From UBA6016 sp964568395 (lineage in GTDB: Bacteria > Campylobacterota > Campylobacteria > Campylobacterales > UBA6016): a stretch of DNA of 50,786 nt. The notes below the pieces were generated by a model that was not told the DNA's origin, did not search any database, and was given only the letters and a program-made list of their open reading frames with translations. A program made the translations under genes and the position numbers. Positions 50,149-50,786 of this stretch are shown here, one piece after another. The first letter of the stretch is position 1. Every line of letters begins with the position of its first letter. The stretch spans positions 1 to 50,786 of the forward strand of contig CAZMPN010000014.1 in assembly GCA_964568395.1 (NCBI GenBank), in the 5' to 3' direction.

Positions 50149-50216
50149 ATCGCCTTTGTAAGCTCTATTTTTGTACACTTAGCGCAAAATTTTTTTACAA
50201 AAAAGGAATTAGTTTT

Positions 50217-50786
50217 ATGGCAATGACCGTTTATTATGATAAAGATTGCGACATCAATATAATCAAAGGCAAAAAAGTAGCGATGATAGGTTTCGGCTCG
50301 CAAGGCCACGCGCATGCCGAAAACCTAAGAGATAGCGGCGTAGACGTATGTATCGGCCTAAAAAAAGGCGGCGCTAGCTGGGCGAAAGCAGAGGCAAAAG
50401 GCTTTGAGGTACTAACGGTCAGCGAAGCTACCGCAAAATCAGACGTAATCATGATACTTCTGCCGGATGAGACGCAAGCGGAAGTTTACGCAAACGAGAT
50501 AGCTCCAAACCTAAAATCTGGCGCGACTATAGCGTTTGGTCACGGCTTTAATATCCTTTACGGAAGAGTAAAACCCGCAAAAGACATCAACGTAATGATG
50601 GTAGCTCCAAAAGCTCCAGGCCATACTGTAAGAAGCGAATTCGTAAGAGGCGGCGGTATCCCTGACCTTATCGCCGTGCACCAAGACCCAAGTGGCTCCA
50701 CAAAAGCTCTTGCGCTCTCTTATGCATCTGCGATAGGCGGCGGTAGAACCGGCATCATAGAAACAACATTCAAAGACGAGACTGAG
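50217..50786 (+). CDS. ilvC: Ketol-acid reductoisomerase, 5' part
   Basis: 190 codons run off the window end. The N-terminus MAMTVYYDKDCDINIIKGKK leads to the NADPH site VAMIGFGSQGHAHAENLRDSG, VIMILLPDETQ and the FGHGFNI and APKAPGHTVRSEF segments of class I IlvC. Acts in valine, leucine and isoleucine synthesis. AAAAGGAA eleven bases before the ATG is the ribosome site. The catalytic C-terminal knotted domain is outside the window. Confidence 0.97.
   Translation, partial: MAMTVYYDKDCDINIIKGKKVAMIGFGSQGHAHAENLRDSGVDVCIGLKKGGASWAKAEAKGFEVLTVSEATAKSDVIMILLPDETQAEVYANEIAPNLKSGATIAFGHGFNILYGRVKPAKDINVMMVAPKAPGHTVRSEFVRGGGIPDLIAVHQDPSGSTKALALSYASAIGGGRTGIIETTFKDETE

Noticed and set aside
1..50786. 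CRISPR array, tRNA or rRNA genes
   Set aside because: No regularly spaced repeats and no tRNA or rRNA-like sequence were seen in the intergenic regions, all of which are shorter than 150 bases.

Overview
The window is chromosomal DNA from a member of the Campylobacterota (Epsilonproteobacteria). Several signs point there: a porin of the Campylobacter MOMP type, histidine kinases with an HQWRQPLN-type H-box, and the block flgA-ubiX-coaD-tmk-hisS-speA-cysE-aspC, which I recall as the order in Campylobacter jejuni. Methionine salvage, PEP carboxylase, a short-form HisG and two-component genes suggest a metabolically broad organism. I cannot name genus or species. No rRNA, tRNA, CRISPR array or insertion sequence was seen. 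No gene-free stretch exceeds 300 bases; the longest are the ilvC upstream region and 24452-24595.

Layout. 1-983: 3' end of an outer-membrane porin with a terminator. 1099-7617: argH, a histidine kinase/response regulator pair, an MFS exporter and pepD. 7652-9743: a tiny lipoprotein, cmoB (interrupted by a 10-N assembly gap), a hotdog thioesterase and a metallo-beta-lactamase-fold hydrolase. 9756-14134: a protein with three DNA-binding-like modules, a hypothetical protein, a glycine-zipper lipoprotein, an NSS transporter, flgH, trmL and a small membrane ORF. 14206-21636: nadE, lpxK, a TPR-like membrane protein, an MgtC/DUF4010 protein, a propeller-like lipoprotein, a tyrosine recombinase, coaX, hisG and a methyltransferase. 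21633-23792: rpsR, ssb, rpsF and holA. 23897-24916: an NlpC/P60 protein and a cytochrome c.

25038-32818 (minus strand): aspC, cysE, speA, hisS, tmk, coaD, ubiX, flgA and a MORN-repeat gene. 32903-36176: mnmD-like gene, nikR, an orphan PAS kinase and yjbQ, with a lipoprotein gene on the opposite strand. 36173-39753 (minus): flavin reductase, NUDT14-like Nudix and znuACB. 39802-47891 (minus): a tightly coupled run ppc, amidase, rnr, mtnK, mtnA and a class II aldolase, suggesting a methylthioribose salvage shunt. 47975-50068 (minus): an AT-rich accessory block with a HepT/MntA toxin-antitoxin pair and an unrecognised two-gene unit of a soluble 304-residue protein and a 4-TM membrane protein. 50217 to the end: start of ilvC.

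The best candidate for a new system is 48649-50068. Its architecture (soluble partner first, small four-helix membrane protein second, overlapping genes) resembles the RexA/RexB phage-exclusion pair of lambda, but it sits on the chromosome with no phage genes in view. Also notable are five convergent gene pairs whose stop codons interlock in exactly four bases, two promoters placed so that the mRNA would be leaderless, and a putative regulator containing an exact 80-residue-offset internal duplication.
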